From assembly GCA_027489035.1 (NCBI GenBank), contig JAIYAN010000021.1, forward strand, positions 124,001-188,000: a stretch of 64,000 nt of DNA, given 5' to 3'. A program made the position numbers and the translations under genes. Under the pieces are notes generated by a model, which made no database searches, was not told the DNA's origin, and saw only the letters and a list, made by a program, of their open reading frames with translations. The stretch is from Chitinophagaceae bacterium. Lineage in GTDB: Bacteria > Bacteroidota > Bacteroidia > Chitinophagales > Chitinophagaceae. This document shows positions 50,650-60,573 of this stretch, in pieces. How positions within the stretch are numbered: the first letter of the stretch is position 1; the number at the start of each line of letters is the position of its first letter.

Positions 50650-50738
50650 CGGAGAGAGTGGGATTCGAACCCACGGTACAGTTTGACCCGTACGACGATT
50701 TAGCAAACCGTTCCTTTCGGCCTCTCAGGCATCTCTCC
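50650..50738 (-). tRNA. tRNA-Ser (GCU)
   Basis: A class II tRNA with acceptor stem GGAGAGA / TCTCTCC, anticodon loop TTGCTAA (anticodon GCU), a long variable arm (CGTACGGGTCAAACTGTACCG) and T arm GTGGG-TTCGAAT-CCCAC. The discriminator is G, as expected for serine. Confidence 0.95.
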
Positions 50739-50881
50739 TTTTTATTGCACCTCTCTATCGAGGGTTGCAAAAATACAATTGTATTACTTATGAACAAAAA
50801 GAAATTTATAAAAGTTTGAATTATTTTTCAAAATATAAAAATCTTAATTTCTTCAACACCATTTGAATTTCAAATCCATGC

Positions 50882-52321
50882 TTACATCGAAGCCAACTGA
50901 ACCTTATGTTGCAGTTCCAATACACTCTCTTTAAATAAATTATCCGTATCCATTAAATCCTTCACCGTTTGACAACTATGGATAACTGTTGTATGATCTC
51001 TTCCCCCAAAATGCTCCCCTATCGTTTTCAATGAATTTTTTGTAAACGACTTTGATAAAAACATCGTTATCTGACGTGCTTGTACAATCTCACGCTTTCT
51101 TGTTTTTTGCAACAACTTATCATACGGCACATCAAAATAATCACATACCATTTTTTGTATCGTGTCTATTGTGATTTCTTTGCTTGACGTTTTGATGAAA
51201 TTGCGCAACACTTTCTTTGCCAATTCTAAATCTATCTCACGCTTATTCAATGAAGATTGAGCCAATAATGAAATCAATGCTCCTTCTAATTCCCTTACAT
51301 TACTATTAATATTATACGCAATGTATTTTACAACCTCACGCGGCATCTCCAAACCATCCTGCTTCATCTTGTATTCCAAAATTTCAATCTTGGTTTCGTA
51401 ATCCGGTAATTGTAAATCCGAACTCAAACCCCATCTGAATCTACTCAACAATCTTTCTTGAACCCCTTCTAAATCTTTTGGTGATTTATCACTGGTTAAT
51501 ATTAATTGTTTTCCACTCTGATGCAAATGATTAAAAATCGAGAAAAATGCGTCCTGTGATTTTTCAGCTCTTATGAAAAATTGTATATCGTCAATAATCA
51601 ACACATCAATCATTTGATAAAAATGAATAAAATCATTGATGGCGTTATTCTTACTGTGATCAATAAATTGATTGATGAATTTTTCTGAACTTACGTACAA
51701 TACTACCTTGTTGTTGTACAAACGCTTTACCTCATTTCCGATAGCTTGTGCCAAATGCGTTTTACCTAATCCAACACCACCATAAATTACCAAAGGATTA
51801 AATGATGTAGTGCCTGGTTTTTCTGCAACGGTTTTTCCAGCTCTTCTTGCTACACGGTTACAATCTCCTTCTATAAATGAGTCAAATGTATATGAACTGT
51901 TTAATTGCGGATCGATTTGCATTTTCTTCAACCCTGGAATTACAAAAGGATTCTTTACTGGATTATTTATTACCAATGGAAAATCCATTTCATTATTCGA
52001 ATATAACTTATACCCATTTCCATTTCCAGGAACATCCATCGTTAGTGGCTTATTTTTGCTATTGCCGCTATCAACCATTATTCTGTATTCCAATCTTGCC
52101 TCTTTCCCCAATTCACGCTTTAATGTTTTTGCCAATAATGCTACGTAATGCTCTTCAAGGTATTCGTAAAAAAATTGACTTGGTACCTGAATAGTCAAAA
52201 TCTTTTCTTTAATGCCAACCGGTTTTATTGGTTCAAACCATGTTTTGAAATGTTGCCACTCCACAATATCTTTTATGATATCCAAGCAATTTTGCCAAAC
52301 TTTTTCAAACGACTTCTCCAT
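50882..52321 (-). CDS. dnaA: Chromosomal replication initiator DnaA
   Basis: A 479-residue DnaA. Domain I opens EKVWQNCLDIIKDIVEWQHFKTWFEPI. The AAA+ core has Walker A (YGGVGLGKTHLAQAIG), Walker B (VLIIDDIQFF) and sensor I (LILTSDKSPKDL). Domain IV contains the DNA-binding signature GGRDHTTVIHSCQTV near residue 450. It binds ATP and origin boxes to open the chromosome origin. A minus-strand TATTTTTG at 52402-52409 is a likely promoter. Only one or two weak DnaA boxes are seen upstream. Confidence 0.97.
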   Translation of the reverse strand: MEKSFEKVWQNCLDIIKDIVEWQHFKTWFEPIKPVGIKEKILTIQVPSQFFYEYLEEHYVALLAKTLKRELGKEARLEYRIMVDSGNSKNKPLTMDVPGNGNGYKLYSNNEMDFPLVINNPVKNPFVIPGLKKMQIDPQLNSSYTFDSFIEGDCNRVARRAGKTVAEKPGTTSFNPLVIYGGVGLGKTHLAQAIGNEVKRLYNNKVVLYVSSEKFINQFIDHSKNNAINDFIHFYQMIDVLIIDDIQFFIRAEKSQDAFFSIFNHLHQSGKQLILTSDKSPKDLEGVQERLLSRFRWGLSSDLQLPDYETKIEILEYKMKQDGLEMPREVVKYIAYNINSNVRELEGALISLLAQSSLNKREIDLELAKKVLRNFIKTSSKEITIDTIQKMVCDYFDVPYDKLLQKTRKREIVQARQITMFLSKSFTKNSLKTIGEHFGGRDHTTVIHSCQTVKDLMDTDNLFKESVLELQHKVQLASM

Positions 52322-52655
52322 TATTCCAAAACAATTTATATTGAGTGAACGATTGTTATTTTTTTCCGATTTTGTTCTAATTTTTTAGGGGAAGCGAATA
52401 TCAAAAATAATATGTTTATAAAAAAATTTTTTATTAAGATTTTTTTATGTTATACAAATATTTAAAAAAAAATCCTTTTTTACTTTATAGAATTCCTTTT
52501 CGCTTTTCCGAAACCTGAATATAGACATTTTCATTTCTAAAAACATAATTTTATCAACATTTTTTTTTTTTTTTTTTCTCCTCGTTGAATTGTGAAAAAA
52601 CAAAACTTTATCCCGAAATATTCAATACTTTTGATTTTTAAAAAAAAAATGAAAA
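52322..52655. other. AT-rich divergent region between dnaA and DUF3127
   Basis: 334 bp of very AT-rich DNA. It contains a TTATCAACA (52551-52559; one mismatch to TTATCCACA), a weaker TTATCCCGA (52608-52616), 18 consecutive T (52560-52577), a minus-strand -7 box for dnaA (52402-52409) and a plus-strand TACTTTTG for DUF3127 (52626-52633). An origin role is possible but not supported by enough DnaA boxes. Confidence 0.5.
52626..52633 (+). promoter_or_regulatory. -7 promoter element of the DUF3127 gene
   Basis: TACTTTTG matches TAnnTTTG and lies 22 bp before the ATG at 52656. No clear -33 element. Confidence 0.5.
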
Positions 52656-53042
52656 ATGAGTTTTGAATTAATTGGCAAGTTGATTGCAAAGTATGACACC
52701 GTAAATAGAACTGAAAGTTTTAGAACAAGAGAGTTTGTTGTTGAAAAATCTGAAGAAATTAACAACAGAACTATTGTGAACTATGTGAAATTTCAATGTG
52801 TGCAAGATAAAACCAGCATGGTTGATAGTGTAAATATTGGCGACAATGTAAAAGTTCTATTCAACATCAAAGGTTCTAAATGGGAAAAAGACGGCAAAAC
52901 AAACTACATCACCAATTTAGATGCTTGGAAAATTGAACAGCTTTTAAAAGTTGCTCAGGTTAGTCAAATTGATAATGAATATATGGAGCCACTAGATACA
53001 TTTAGCTCAACGGCTTCTGATGGCGACGATTTACCATTTTAA
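52656..53042 (+). CDS. DUF3127 OB-fold protein
   Basis: A 128-residue protein matching DUF3127 of Bacteroidota: MSFELIGKLIAKYDTVNRTESFRTREFVVEKSEE..., YVKFQCVQDKTSMVD, GDNVKVLFNIKGSKWEKDGKTNYITNLDAWKIE. The strand pattern and acidic tail (SDGDDLPF) are like single-stranded DNA-binding proteins, whose acidic C-terminal tip recruits partners. It is divergent from dnaA. DNA binding is an inference. An ATG 7 bp upstream is out of frame and stops at once. Confidence 0.88.
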   Translation: MSFELIGKLIAKYDTVNRTESFRTREFVVEKSEEINNRTIVNYVKFQCVQDKTSMVDSVNIGDNVKVLFNIKGSKWEKDGKTNYITNLDAWKIEQLLKVAQVSQIDNEYMEPLDTFSSTASDGDDLPF

Positions 53043-53085
53043 TATTGTTCGATAATTGTTTTTAGGATAATACCTAACACAGCTC

Positions 53086-54672
53086 ATGCAAAAAAAAACC
53101 ACACTTCGGCTTTCACCAACCGACGCTTCTAACGAATCTACCATTCGATTAAAGCTTGGGCAATTTCATAGTATTAAGCCTTCGCTTATTACAGGATTCA
53201 GACTTTTAAAAAAATCGATCGATGCCAGAAGCAAGCAGGTTTATTTCAACCTGACTTTTGATGTTTTTATCAACGAGCCGTTTGCGCCTTTTGTTCCAGC
53301 TTCCTTTGTGTTCAAAGATGTTTCTGCATCAAAAAAATCAACAATCATCATTGGCGCTGGACCAGCAGGAATTTTCGCAGCACTAAAACTAATTGAAAGT
53401 GGTATAAAACCCATTATCATAGAGCGTGGAAAAGATGTAAAAAGTCGTAGACGCGATTTAGCCAGCCTCAACAAATTAGGTATTTTAAATCCAGATAGTA
53501 ACTATTGCTTTGGCGAAGGTGGAGCAGGTACGTATAGCGATGGGAAATTATACACCAGAAGCAACAAAAGAGGCGACATCAATCGAATTCTAAACCTTTT
53601 TGTGCATTTCGGGGCTCCCGATAACATTCGATACGATGCTCACCCACACATAGGTACCAATAAACTTCCCCAGATCATTACTGCCATGCGTGAGCAAATT
53701 ATTGCATGTGGTGGCGAAATTCATTTTGAACATCGACTTACCGATTTTATCATTAACAATGATAAATTGATGGGCATTAAAACCCATAATGGCGATATCT
53801 TTCAAGGCGATGCATATATCTTAGCCACCGGACATTCGGCACGCGATGTATTTGAAATCTTACATCAAAAAAACATTTTAATAGAAGCAAAACCGCTTGC
53901 TATTGGTGTTCGAATTGAACATCCTCAATTGTTAATCGACCAAATTCAATATCATTGTCAAGTTAGAGATGAACTATTACCCCCAGCTTCTTATAGCTTG
54001 GTGAATCAAGTTGAAGATAAAGGCGTATTCTCTTTTTGTATGTGTCCGGGTGGTATAATAGCCCCAGCTTCAACCAATCCAAATGAACTGGTGGTAAACG
54101 GCTGGAGTCCTTCAAAAAGAAACAACCCTTTTGCCAATAGCGGCATGGTGGTACAAGTTGAGGATGAAGATGTACTTCCATCATTAAAAAACCTTGGTAT
54201 TAGTCATGACAATCCCTTACGTTTCATGTATTTTCAAAAAATGATTGAAGAAAATGCATATAAAGCTGGTGGTGGAAATTTTGTTGCACCGGCTCAACGA
54301 ATGACTGATTTTTGTAAAAACAAGATTTCGAGTGATTTGCCTGATAACTCTTACATCCCTGGACTTCAATCATCGGATTTAAAAACTGTTTTACCCGATT
54401 TTATTCATCAACGCTTAGCCAATGGGTTTATCGCATTTGGCAAAAAAATGAAAGGCTATTACACCAATGAAGCCGTTGTTGTAGCTACAGAAAGCAGAAC
54501 CTCTAGTCCAGTTAGAATTCCGAGAAGTTCGGAAACCCTTGCCCATCCTCAATTTGACAACTTATATCCATGCGCGGAAGGGGCAGGTTATGCAGGGGGA
54601 ATTGTGAGCGCAGCTATGGATGGCGAAAGAATCGCAGACATCCTTGCCCAAAAATGGAGTTTTAATAATTGA
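53086..54672 (+). CDS. FAD-dependent oxidoreductase (COG2509 type)
   Basis: A 528-residue flavoprotein. A leading domain of about 80 residues precedes the Rossmann motif TIIIGAGPAGIFAALKLIESG, with PIIIERG as the second FAD contact. Later are GEGGAGTYSDGKLYTRSNKRG, ILATGHSARDVFEIL, and at the C-terminus YPCAEGAGYAGGIVSAAMDG for FAD closure. It fits the large uncharacterised FAD-dependent dehydrogenases widespread in bacteria. The substrate is unknown. It begins 43 bp after DUF3127 and may be co-transcribed with it. Confidence 0.88.
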   Translation: MQKKTTLRLSPTDASNESTIRLKLGQFHSIKPSLITGFRLLKKSIDARSKQVYFNLTFDVFINEPFAPFVPASFVFKDVSASKKSTIIIGAGPAGIFAALKLIESGIKPIIIERGKDVKSRRRDLASLNKLGILNPDSNYCFGEGGAGTYSDGKLYTRSNKRGDINRILNLFVHFGAPDNIRYDAHPHIGTNKLPQIITAMREQIIACGGEIHFEHRLTDFIINNDKLMGIKTHNGDIFQGDAYILATGHSARDVFEILHQKNILIEAKPLAIGVRIEHPQLLIDQIQYHCQVRDELLPPASYSLVNQVEDKGVFSFCMCPGGIIAPASTNPNELVVNGWSPSKRNNPFANSGMVVQVEDEDVLPSLKNLGISHDNPLRFMYFQKMIEENAYKAGGGNFVAPAQRMTDFCKNKISSDLPDNSYIPGLQSSDLKTVLPDFIHQRLANGFIAFGKKMKGYYTNEAVVVATESRTSSPVRIPRSSETLAHPQFDNLYPCAEGAGYAGGIVSAAMDGERIADILAQKWSFNN

Positions 54673-54746
54673 TGTAACTATATTAGCATTTAATCAGTTA
54701 AATTTACAAGGTATCTTTTTTAATACATTCGTTTTTAATTACCATT

Positions 54747-55676
54747 ATGGATTTCCTCTCCCTACACCATTTAAAAAAATATTTCGCCGATCAAAAAGCG
54801 GTTGACGATATCAGTTTCAACATAAAATCTGGCAGCATTTTTGGCTTACTTGGTCCAAATGGCGCAGGTAAAACAACGCTAATTAGAATGATTACCGGGA
54901 TTTTTTATCCAGATCATGGCCACATCGATTTTAATGGACAGCGTTTTAATCCAATGATTGATTCTACAAAAATTGGATACATGCCTGAAGAAAGAGGCTT
55001 GTATAAAAAAATGAAAATTGGCGAACAAGCGCTTTATCTGGCACAATTAAAAGGCATGAGTAAATCGGATGCCATGGAAAGTGTAAAAAAATGGTTTGTA
55101 AAATTTGAGATGGAGAGCTGGTGGAATAAAAAAGTGGAGGACCTCAGTAAAGGTATGAGCCAAAAATTGCAATTTGTTATTACCGTTTTACACAATCCAC
55201 AATTGATCATTTTAGATGAGCCCTTTAGTGGTTTAGATCCTGTAAATGCAAATTTGATTAAAGAAGAGATTTTCACCTTAGCTAAAAATGGTGCTACCAT
55301 TATTTTCAGTACACATCGTATGGAACAAGTGGAAGAAATTTGCGATCATATTGTATTGGTAAATAAAGGAAAGAAAATCCTCGATGGAACTGTACATCAA
55401 GTAAAACAAGATTTCAAAGAAAATATCTACAAATTAGGCGCAAATGTAATCGCAGAGCAACTTATGACTGGTTTGTTTGAAGTGGTAAAATACGAGCCCA
55501 ATCAATTGTTGCTCAAACTTCCAGAATACACGACAACAAACGAAGTGCTTAGTTATTTTATAAATCATAATGTAAAAATCAATTCATTCAATGAAGTACT
55601 TCCTTCTTTGAATGACATTTTTATCAAAATAGTTGAAGACACCACGGCAACTAGAAAATTCGAATCCATACAATAA
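54747..55676 (+). CDS. ABC exporter ATPase, NatA-like
   Basis: A 309-residue ABC ATPase. Walker A is GLLGPNGAGKTTLIRMI, the signature is DLSKGMSQKLQFV, and Walker B is QLIILDEPFSGLDP, with the switch His in IFSTHRM. About 90 residues after the ATPase domain form the C-terminal domain typical of NatA-type exporters. The permease gene starts 6 bp downstream. Substrate candidates are sodium, drugs or lipids. Confidence 0.93.
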   Translation: MDFLSLHHLKKYFADQKAVDDISFNIKSGSIFGLLGPNGAGKTTLIRMITGIFYPDHGHIDFNGQRFNPMIDSTKIGYMPEERGLYKKMKIGEQALYLAQLKGMSKSDAMESVKKWFVKFEMESWWNKKVEDLSKGMSQKLQFVITVLHNPQLIILDEPFSGLDPVNANLIKEEIFTLAKNGATIIFSTHRMEQVEEICDHIVLVNKGKKILDGTVHQVKQDFKENIYKLGANVIAEQLMTGLFEVVKYEPNQLLLKLPEYTTTNEVLSYFINHNVKINSFNEVLPSLNDIFIKIVEDTTATRKFESIQ

Positions 55677-55682
55677 ACAGCT

Positions 55683-56987
55683 ATGAAAAAAATTGCATTA
55701 ATTATAAAAAGAGAATATTTTATTCGGGTAAAAAAGAAATCGTTTTTGCTAACTACGATTGGTGTTCCTTTGTTCATCATTGGTTTTTATGCCATTATCA
55801 TTGCTATTTCTTTGGATGAATCTGGTGGTAGCGATAAAAACAAAATCGCTGTAATAGATGAAGCGCAATTGTTTAGTGGAAAAATAGAAAACTCAAACCC
55901 CAGTATTGTTTATAGCATTATTAAAAATGAAACAGAAAGCAACTACATAAAAAAATATCAAAAAGCAGGATTTGATGCATTTTTATTTATTCCAAATGAT
56001 AGCATTGCAAAAACAAAAAGCATATACAATTTACACAGCAGCAAATCAATGAATCTACCATTAATGTCATCGATTGAAGAGCTCATTAATGAAGCTATTA
56101 AAAAGAAAACATTGATTGCCAATGGTATAAACCCAGAAGCATTTCAAAAAATGATTCATCCTGTAGAATTGGAAAACACCGTAGATACTGAAACTGGTCA
56201 AAAAAAGAGTTTCGCTGATGTGGCTTATGGTGTTTCTTTTGCTTGTGGCATTTTAATTTATATGATGATGTTGATTTACGGAACACAAGTAATGCGCGGT
56301 GTTACGGAAGAAAAAACAAATCGAATAGCGGAAGTGATGGTTAGTTCTGTAAAACCTTTTCAAATGATGATGGGTAAAATTATTGGCATTGGTGCTGTTG
56401 GATTAACTCAATTTGCAGTTTGGATATTTTTAATGTTTCTGATGCAAATGGCTATACCATTTATTTTTCCTGATTTAATGCAGCAAATAAACAATGCATC
56501 AACAACAAGCAGTGAAAATATAAGCATGGCTTCAAATATTATGCAAGGCTTGTCATCTTTGCATTTGGGCAAGATTTTATTTTCATTTTTATTTTATTTT
56601 CTAGGTGGATATTTAACATACGCTTCTATTTTTGCAGCAATAGGAAGTGTAGTAAGTGAAGATCAGCAAGAAGCACAACAACTTGTATTTCCGGTAATGA
56701 TGCCTATTATTTTGGGGTTTGTAATTATGACAAAAGCGGTAAACGAACCGAATAGCAGCCTAGCTGTTTTTGGAAGTATTTTTCCATTAACCTCTCCAAT
56801 TGTAATGATGGGCAGAATTGCTTATGATATACCCAATTGGCAGATTGTAGTATCCATGCTTTGCTTGATTTGTAGCTTTTTATTCTTTACGTGGATTGCA
56901 GGAAAAATATATAGAACGGGCATATTACTTTATGGCAAAAAACCATCTTGGAAAGAAATGATTAAATGGGCGGTTAAAAAATCGTAA
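55683..56987 (+). CDS. ABC exporter permease, NatB-like
   Basis: A 434-residue permease with an N-terminal transmembrane segment (SFLLTTIGVPLFIIGFYAIIIAI), a large extracytoplasmic domain (about residues 50-175), and five or six C-terminal transmembrane segments. The motif GTQVMRGVTEEKTNRIAEVMVSSVKPFQMMMGKIIGIGAVGLTQF is characteristic of ABC-2/NatB permeases. It pairs with the preceding ATPase. Confidence 0.92.
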   Translation: MKKIALIIKREYFIRVKKKSFLLTTIGVPLFIIGFYAIIIAISLDESGGSDKNKIAVIDEAQLFSGKIENSNPSIVYSIIKNETESNYIKKYQKAGFDAFLFIPNDSIAKTKSIYNLHSSKSMNLPLMSSIEELINEAIKKKTLIANGINPEAFQKMIHPVELENTVDTETGQKKSFADVAYGVSFACGILIYMMMLIYGTQVMRGVTEEKTNRIAEVMVSSVKPFQMMMGKIIGIGAVGLTQFAVWIFLMFLMQMAIPFIFPDLMQQINNASTTSSENISMASNIMQGLSSLHLGKILFSFLFYFLGGYLTYASIFAAIGSVVSEDQQEAQQLVFPVMMPIILGFVIMTKAVNEPNSSLAVFGSIFPLTSPIVMMGRIAYDIPNWQIVVSMLCLICSFLFFTWIAGKIYRTGILLYGKKPSWKEMIKWAVKKS

Positions 56988-57025
56988 TAAATTGGGTTTT
57001 AGAAACGAACGATTTTACTTATAAA

Positions 57026-57976
57026 TTAGAGGAAACGATTTTGCATTGCTGCTGCTGTTTGTATGCATTCATTCCAAACTTCTTGTACAATTTCCCCAGC
57101 AGGTTTTATGGTATTAAACAAGCTACTTACCTGCCCTATTTCCAATTCCCCTTCTTCTAAATCGCCTTCGAACATACCCTTTTTAGCACGTCCTCTTCCT
57201 AACAATTGTATAAGCTCTTCTTTAGAGGCTGCTCTATTTTCTGCATCAGCAACTTGTTGATAAAACTTATTTTTTACCAATCGAACAGGTGTAATATTTT
57301 TTAGAGATAATACGGTATCCCCTTCTTTAAGGTTAATGATGGTTTGCTTGAAATTATCATGGCTACTTGCTTCTTCACTAGCAACAAATCGGCTGCCCAT
57401 TTGCACGCCATCCGCACCAAGAATCATTGCTGCCAACATTTGATTACCTGTACCAATTCCTCCTGCTGCAATAACAGGAATATCTACCGCTTTTTTTACA
57501 GAAGGAATCAAAACCATTGTTGTAGTTTCTTCTCTTCCATTATGCCCACCGGCTTCAAAACCTTCTGCCACCACTGCATCGCAACCAGCTTCCTGTGCTT
57601 TTAAAGCGAACTTGCTGCTGCTTACTACATGAACTACAATGATGCCATGATCTTTCAATCGTTTGGTATGCAATTGAGGATTTCCTGCAGATGTAAAAAC
57701 AATGGGGATTTTTTCTGATATGATGGTTTGAATATGTTCTTCTATATTGGGATACAACAAAGGTAAATTTACACCAAATGGTTTTGTGGTAGCGAGTTTG
57801 CAATTTTTGATGTGCTCCTTTAAAACTTCAGGATACATGCTTCCACTACCCAATAATCCCAATCCGCCAGCATTACTAACGGCAGAGGCTAAACGCCATC
57901 CACTTGCCCAAATCATCCCGCCTTGAATAATGGGGATTTCAATATTAAAGAGTTGATTGATTTTATTTGACTCCAT
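57026..57976 (-). CDS. Nitronate monooxygenase / enoyl-reductase-type flavin oxidoreductase
   Basis: A 316-residue TIM-barrel flavoprotein from ATG 57976. The start NIEIPIIQGGMIWASGWRLASAVSNAGGLGLLGSG is the family signature, followed by VAEGFEAGGHNG (His near the active site) and the FMN-phosphate loop PVIAAGGIGTGNQMLAAMILGADGVQMGSRF. It oxidises nitronates or reduces enoyl thioesters (FabK-like); the two are hard to separate by eye. It is 30 bp downstream of the nucleotidyltransferase gene. Confidence 0.88.
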   Translation of the reverse strand: MESNKINQLFNIEIPIIQGGMIWASGWRLASAVSNAGGLGLLGSGSMYPEVLKEHIKNCKLATTKPFGVNLPLLYPNIEEHIQTIISEKIPIVFTSAGNPQLHTKRLKDHGIIVVHVVSSSKFALKAQEAGCDAVVAEGFEAGGHNGREETTTMVLIPSVKKAVDIPVIAAGGIGTGNQMLAAMILGADGVQMGSRFVASEEASSHDNFKQTIINLKEGDTVLSLKNITPVRLVKNKFYQQVADAENRAASKEELIQLLGRGRAKKGMFEGDLEEGELEIGQVSSLFNTIKPAGEIVQEVWNECIQTAAAMQNRFL

Positions 57977-58006
57977 ATACAAAGAATGATTTACTACGGC
58001 AATATT

Positions 58007-59008
58007 TTAACTTCTACTGCCTCCTAAATCAATTGCAGTATTATCGCCAATATTTAAATTTCTGCTTACGCCTTTTACCTCCGCATCGTTGCCAATTAAT
58101 GAGCTATTTAACACGATTTCAAAAAGATTTGAGTAAGACCCAATAATCGAATCTTTTATTATTCCATGGTTTATACTTGTATGTTCGCCAATGGCTACAT
58201 TAGGACCGATTACCGAATTTTTTATTACACATCCTTGACCAATTGTTACTGGTGGTATGATGATGGTATTTTGATATGCATTTTCTTCAGTTGTATTGCC
58301 CCCAAACTTTTTAAGTAAAATGGCATTTGATTCCAACAAAGTTTCTTTTTTACCACAATCAAACCAATTGGATACTTTGAAAGATTTTATTTTTGCACCT
58401 TGATTGATCATACATTCAAAAGCATCGGTAAGGTTGATGTCTTGAAACTCCTCTTTGGACTCAATAATTTTCTCAAGACAAGCATACATAATCGCCGTTT
58501 CTTTGATTTTGTATATGCCAACAAGCGCTAGATTACTTTTTGGAATAGCCGGTTTCTCAACAACGCGACTGATAAAGCCTTCTTCGTCTACTTCTGCAAC
58601 ACCAAAATTTCTAGGATCATCTACTTTTTTCAAACCAAACATAGAATATGGTGAAGCCAATACTTCTTTTATATCGTACTCAGCAATGGTATCTCCTAAC
58701 ACAATAAATACATCATCATCGCCTACAATATTTCGGGTTAGTTCAACAGCATGTCCAGTTCCAAAACGATTATTTTGCGTTACAAAATGGCAATTTAAAT
58801 CTGGATAATGATGGGTTACATAATCTTGAATTTTTTCACCCAAATAACCAATGATAAAAATAAATTCATTGATGCCAGCTTCTTTAAGTTGATCAACAAT
58901 GATGTTTAATATGGTTCTACCTGCAAGGGGTATTAATGCTTTGGGTTGTGTATATGTATGTGGACGTAGTTTGGTTCCGGCACCTGCTACTGGAATTATC
59001 GCTTTCAT
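58007..59008 (-). CDS. Sugar-phosphate nucleotidyltransferase with beta-helix tail
   Basis: A 333-residue protein from ATG 59008 (MKAIIPVAGAG), the proper start of the family. The nucleotide-binding loop reads VAGAGTKLRPHTYTQPKALIPLAGRTIL; VFIVLGDTI is the metal-site strand. The C-terminal 80 residues carry hexapeptide beta-helix repeats (IIPPVTIGQGCVIKNSVIGPNVAIGEHTSINHG). It makes an NDP-sugar, perhaps dTDP- or UDP-glucose-type, for surface polysaccharide. An ATG 69 bp upstream would only add an unrelated leader. Confidence 0.9.
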   Translation of the reverse strand: MKAIIPVAGAGTKLRPHTYTQPKALIPLAGRTILNIIVDQLKEAGINEFIFIIGYLGEKIQDYVTHHYPDLNCHFVTQNNRFGTGHAVELTRNIVGDDDVFIVLGDTIAEYDIKEVLASPYSMFGLKKVDDPRNFGVAEVDEEGFISRVVEKPAIPKSNLALVGIYKIKETAIMYACLEKIIESKEEFQDINLTDAFECMINQGAKIKSFKVSNWFDCGKKETLLESNAILLKKFGGNTTEENAYQNTIIIPPVTIGQGCVIKNSVIGPNVAIGEHTSINHGIIKDSIIGSYSNLFEIVLNSSLIGNDAEVKGVSRNLNIGDNTAIDLGGSRS

Positions 59009-59126
59009 TTTTGCTATTTTTCGGACATGAAAGTAGGACTTTTTGAGTAAAATGAACATTATTGTAGAATTGTTCACGATTTATTCAAAAACTATTATTT
59101 CTTTTAGATGATTAATAATTGGAGCT

Positions 59127-59134
59127 TATCTTTG
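59127..59134 (+). promoter_or_regulatory. -7 promoter element of glyA
   Basis: TATCTTTG matches TAnnTTTG and lies 17 bp before the ATG. Confidence 0.5.
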
Positions 59135-59151
59135 TGGCCTAAATTTTAAAT

Positions 59152-60432
59152 ATGTACAAAGACAAAGCTGTATTTGATCTAATAGCAAAAGAATTAGACC
59201 GCCAAAGACATGGGATTGAATTGATTGCGAGTGAAAATTTCACGAGTTTAGAAGTGATGCAGGCGATGGGATCTTCATTAACGAATAAATATGCAGAAGG
59301 TTATCCTGGAAAAAGATATTATGGCGGTTGTGAAATTGTAGACCAAGTAGAACAGTTGGCGATAGACAGAATTAAACAAGTATTTAACTGCGAATATGCA
59401 AACGTACAGCCACATAGTGGCGCGCAAGCAAATGCGGCTTTAATGTTGGCGATTTTACAACCTGGCGATAAAATATTGGGATTGGATTTAAGTATGGGCG
59501 GACACCTTACTCACGGTTCTCCTGTAAATTTTTCAGGAAAATATTTTAAGCCATTTTTTTATGGGGTTAAAAAAGAAACTGGGTTGATTGATTATGAAAT
59601 GCTTGAAGAAAAAGCTAGAACAGAAAAACCCCAATTAATTATTTGTGGTGCTTCAGCTTATAGCAGAGATATTGATTATGCAAGAATTAGAAAAGTGGCT
59701 GATGAAGTTGGCGCTTTTGTACTTTGTGACATGGCACATCCTGCTGGATTAATTGCGAAAGGATTATTATCTTCTCCATTTGAACATTGTCATTTTGTAA
59801 CCAGTACTACCCACAAAACACTTCGTGGACCAAGAGGCGGTATTATTTTAATGAAAACCGATTTTGAAAATCCATTTGGTTTGAAAGATATGAAAGGAAA
59901 TACTCGTATGATGAGTAATTTGTTGGATATGGCGGTTTTCCCTGGAACACAAGGCGGACCATTGGAGCATGTGATTGCGGCAAAAGCCGTTGCGTTTGGC
60001 GAATTACTTTCGGATGAGTTCACTACATATATTACCCAAGTACAAAAAAATGCACAAGCAATGGCTGCTGTATTTATGTCTAAAGGGTACGAAATCATTA
60101 GTGGTGGAACCGATAACCATTTGATGTTAATTGACCTTCGTAATAAAAACATCACCGGTAAAAAAGCACAAGAAACGCTTGATTTAGCACATATCACCCT
60201 AAACAAAAACGCCGTTCCGTTTGATGATAAAAGTCCGTTTGTAACCAGCGGTATTCGTGTTGGTGTTCCTGCAATTACCACAAGAGGCATGAAAGAATCA
60301 GACATGAAAACGGTAGTAGATTTTATAGATCGAGTATTAATGGATATTGACAATCCTGAAACGATTGCTGCAGTGAAAGGAGAAGTAGGCAAGTTTATGG
60401 AGCAGTTTCCGTTGTATCCGGAGTTGGGGTAA
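59152..60432 (+). CDS. glyA: Serine hydroxymethyltransferase
   Basis: A 426-residue enzyme of complete length. Key signatures: [63 protein letters not shown] and the PLP-lysine motif [15 protein letters not shown]. It converts serine and tetrahydrofolate to glycine and methylene-tetrahydrofolate in one-carbon metabolism. The stop codon is followed immediately by a G-rich minisatellite. Confidence 0.97.
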   Translation: MYKDKAVFDLIAKELDRQRHGIELIASENFTSLEVMQAMGSSLTNKYAEGYPGKRYYGGCEIVDQVEQLAIDRIKQVFNCEYANVQPHSGAQANAALMLAILQPGDKILGLDLSMGGHLTHGSPVNFSGKYFKPFFYGVKKETGLIDYEMLEEKARTEKPQLIICGASAYSRDIDYARIRKVADEVGAFVLCDMAHPAGLIAKGLLSSPFEHCHFVTSTTHKTLRGPRGGIILMKTDFENPFGLKDMKGNTRMMSNLLDMAVFPGTQGGPLEHVIAAKAVAFGELLSDEFTTYITQVQKNAQAMAAVFMSKGYEIISGGTDNHLMLIDLRNKNITGKKAQETLDLAHITLNKNAVPFDDKSPFVTSGIRVGVPAITTRGMKESDMKTVVDFIDRVLMDIDNPETIAAVKGEVGKFMEQFPLYPELG

Positions 60433-60438
60433 GGAGGA

Positions 60439-60573
60439 GGTTTGAGAGGTTTAGGAGGTTTAGGAGGTTTAGGAGGTTTGAGAGGTTTGAGAGGTTTGAG
60501 AGGTTTGAGAGGTTTGAGAGGTTTAGGGGGTTTGAGAGGTTTAGGGGGTTCAAAAGGTTCAATGTGTTCAAAA
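60439..60573 (+). repeat. 9-bp G-rich minisatellite after glyA
   Basis: Twelve units of GGTTTGAGA, GGTTTAGGA or GGTTTAGGG run without interruption from 60439 to 60546, followed by three diverged units (GGTTCAAAA, GGTTCAATG, TGTTCAAAA). The unit types are mixed, as expected from unequal crossover or slippage. It begins 6 bp after the glyA stop. Regular GG pairs could form two-layer G-quadruplexes in the transcript or coding strand. Confidence 0.93.

Noticed and set aside
52322-52655. Definite chromosome origin next to dnaA
   Set aside because: Only one near-match and one weak match to the DnaA box are visible; in this phylum the origin is not always beside dnaA.
59790-60392. A 200-codon frame antisense to glyA
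   Set aside because: It is the shadow of a strongly conserved gene, with no recognisable motif, and typical of long antisense frames in Bacteroidota.
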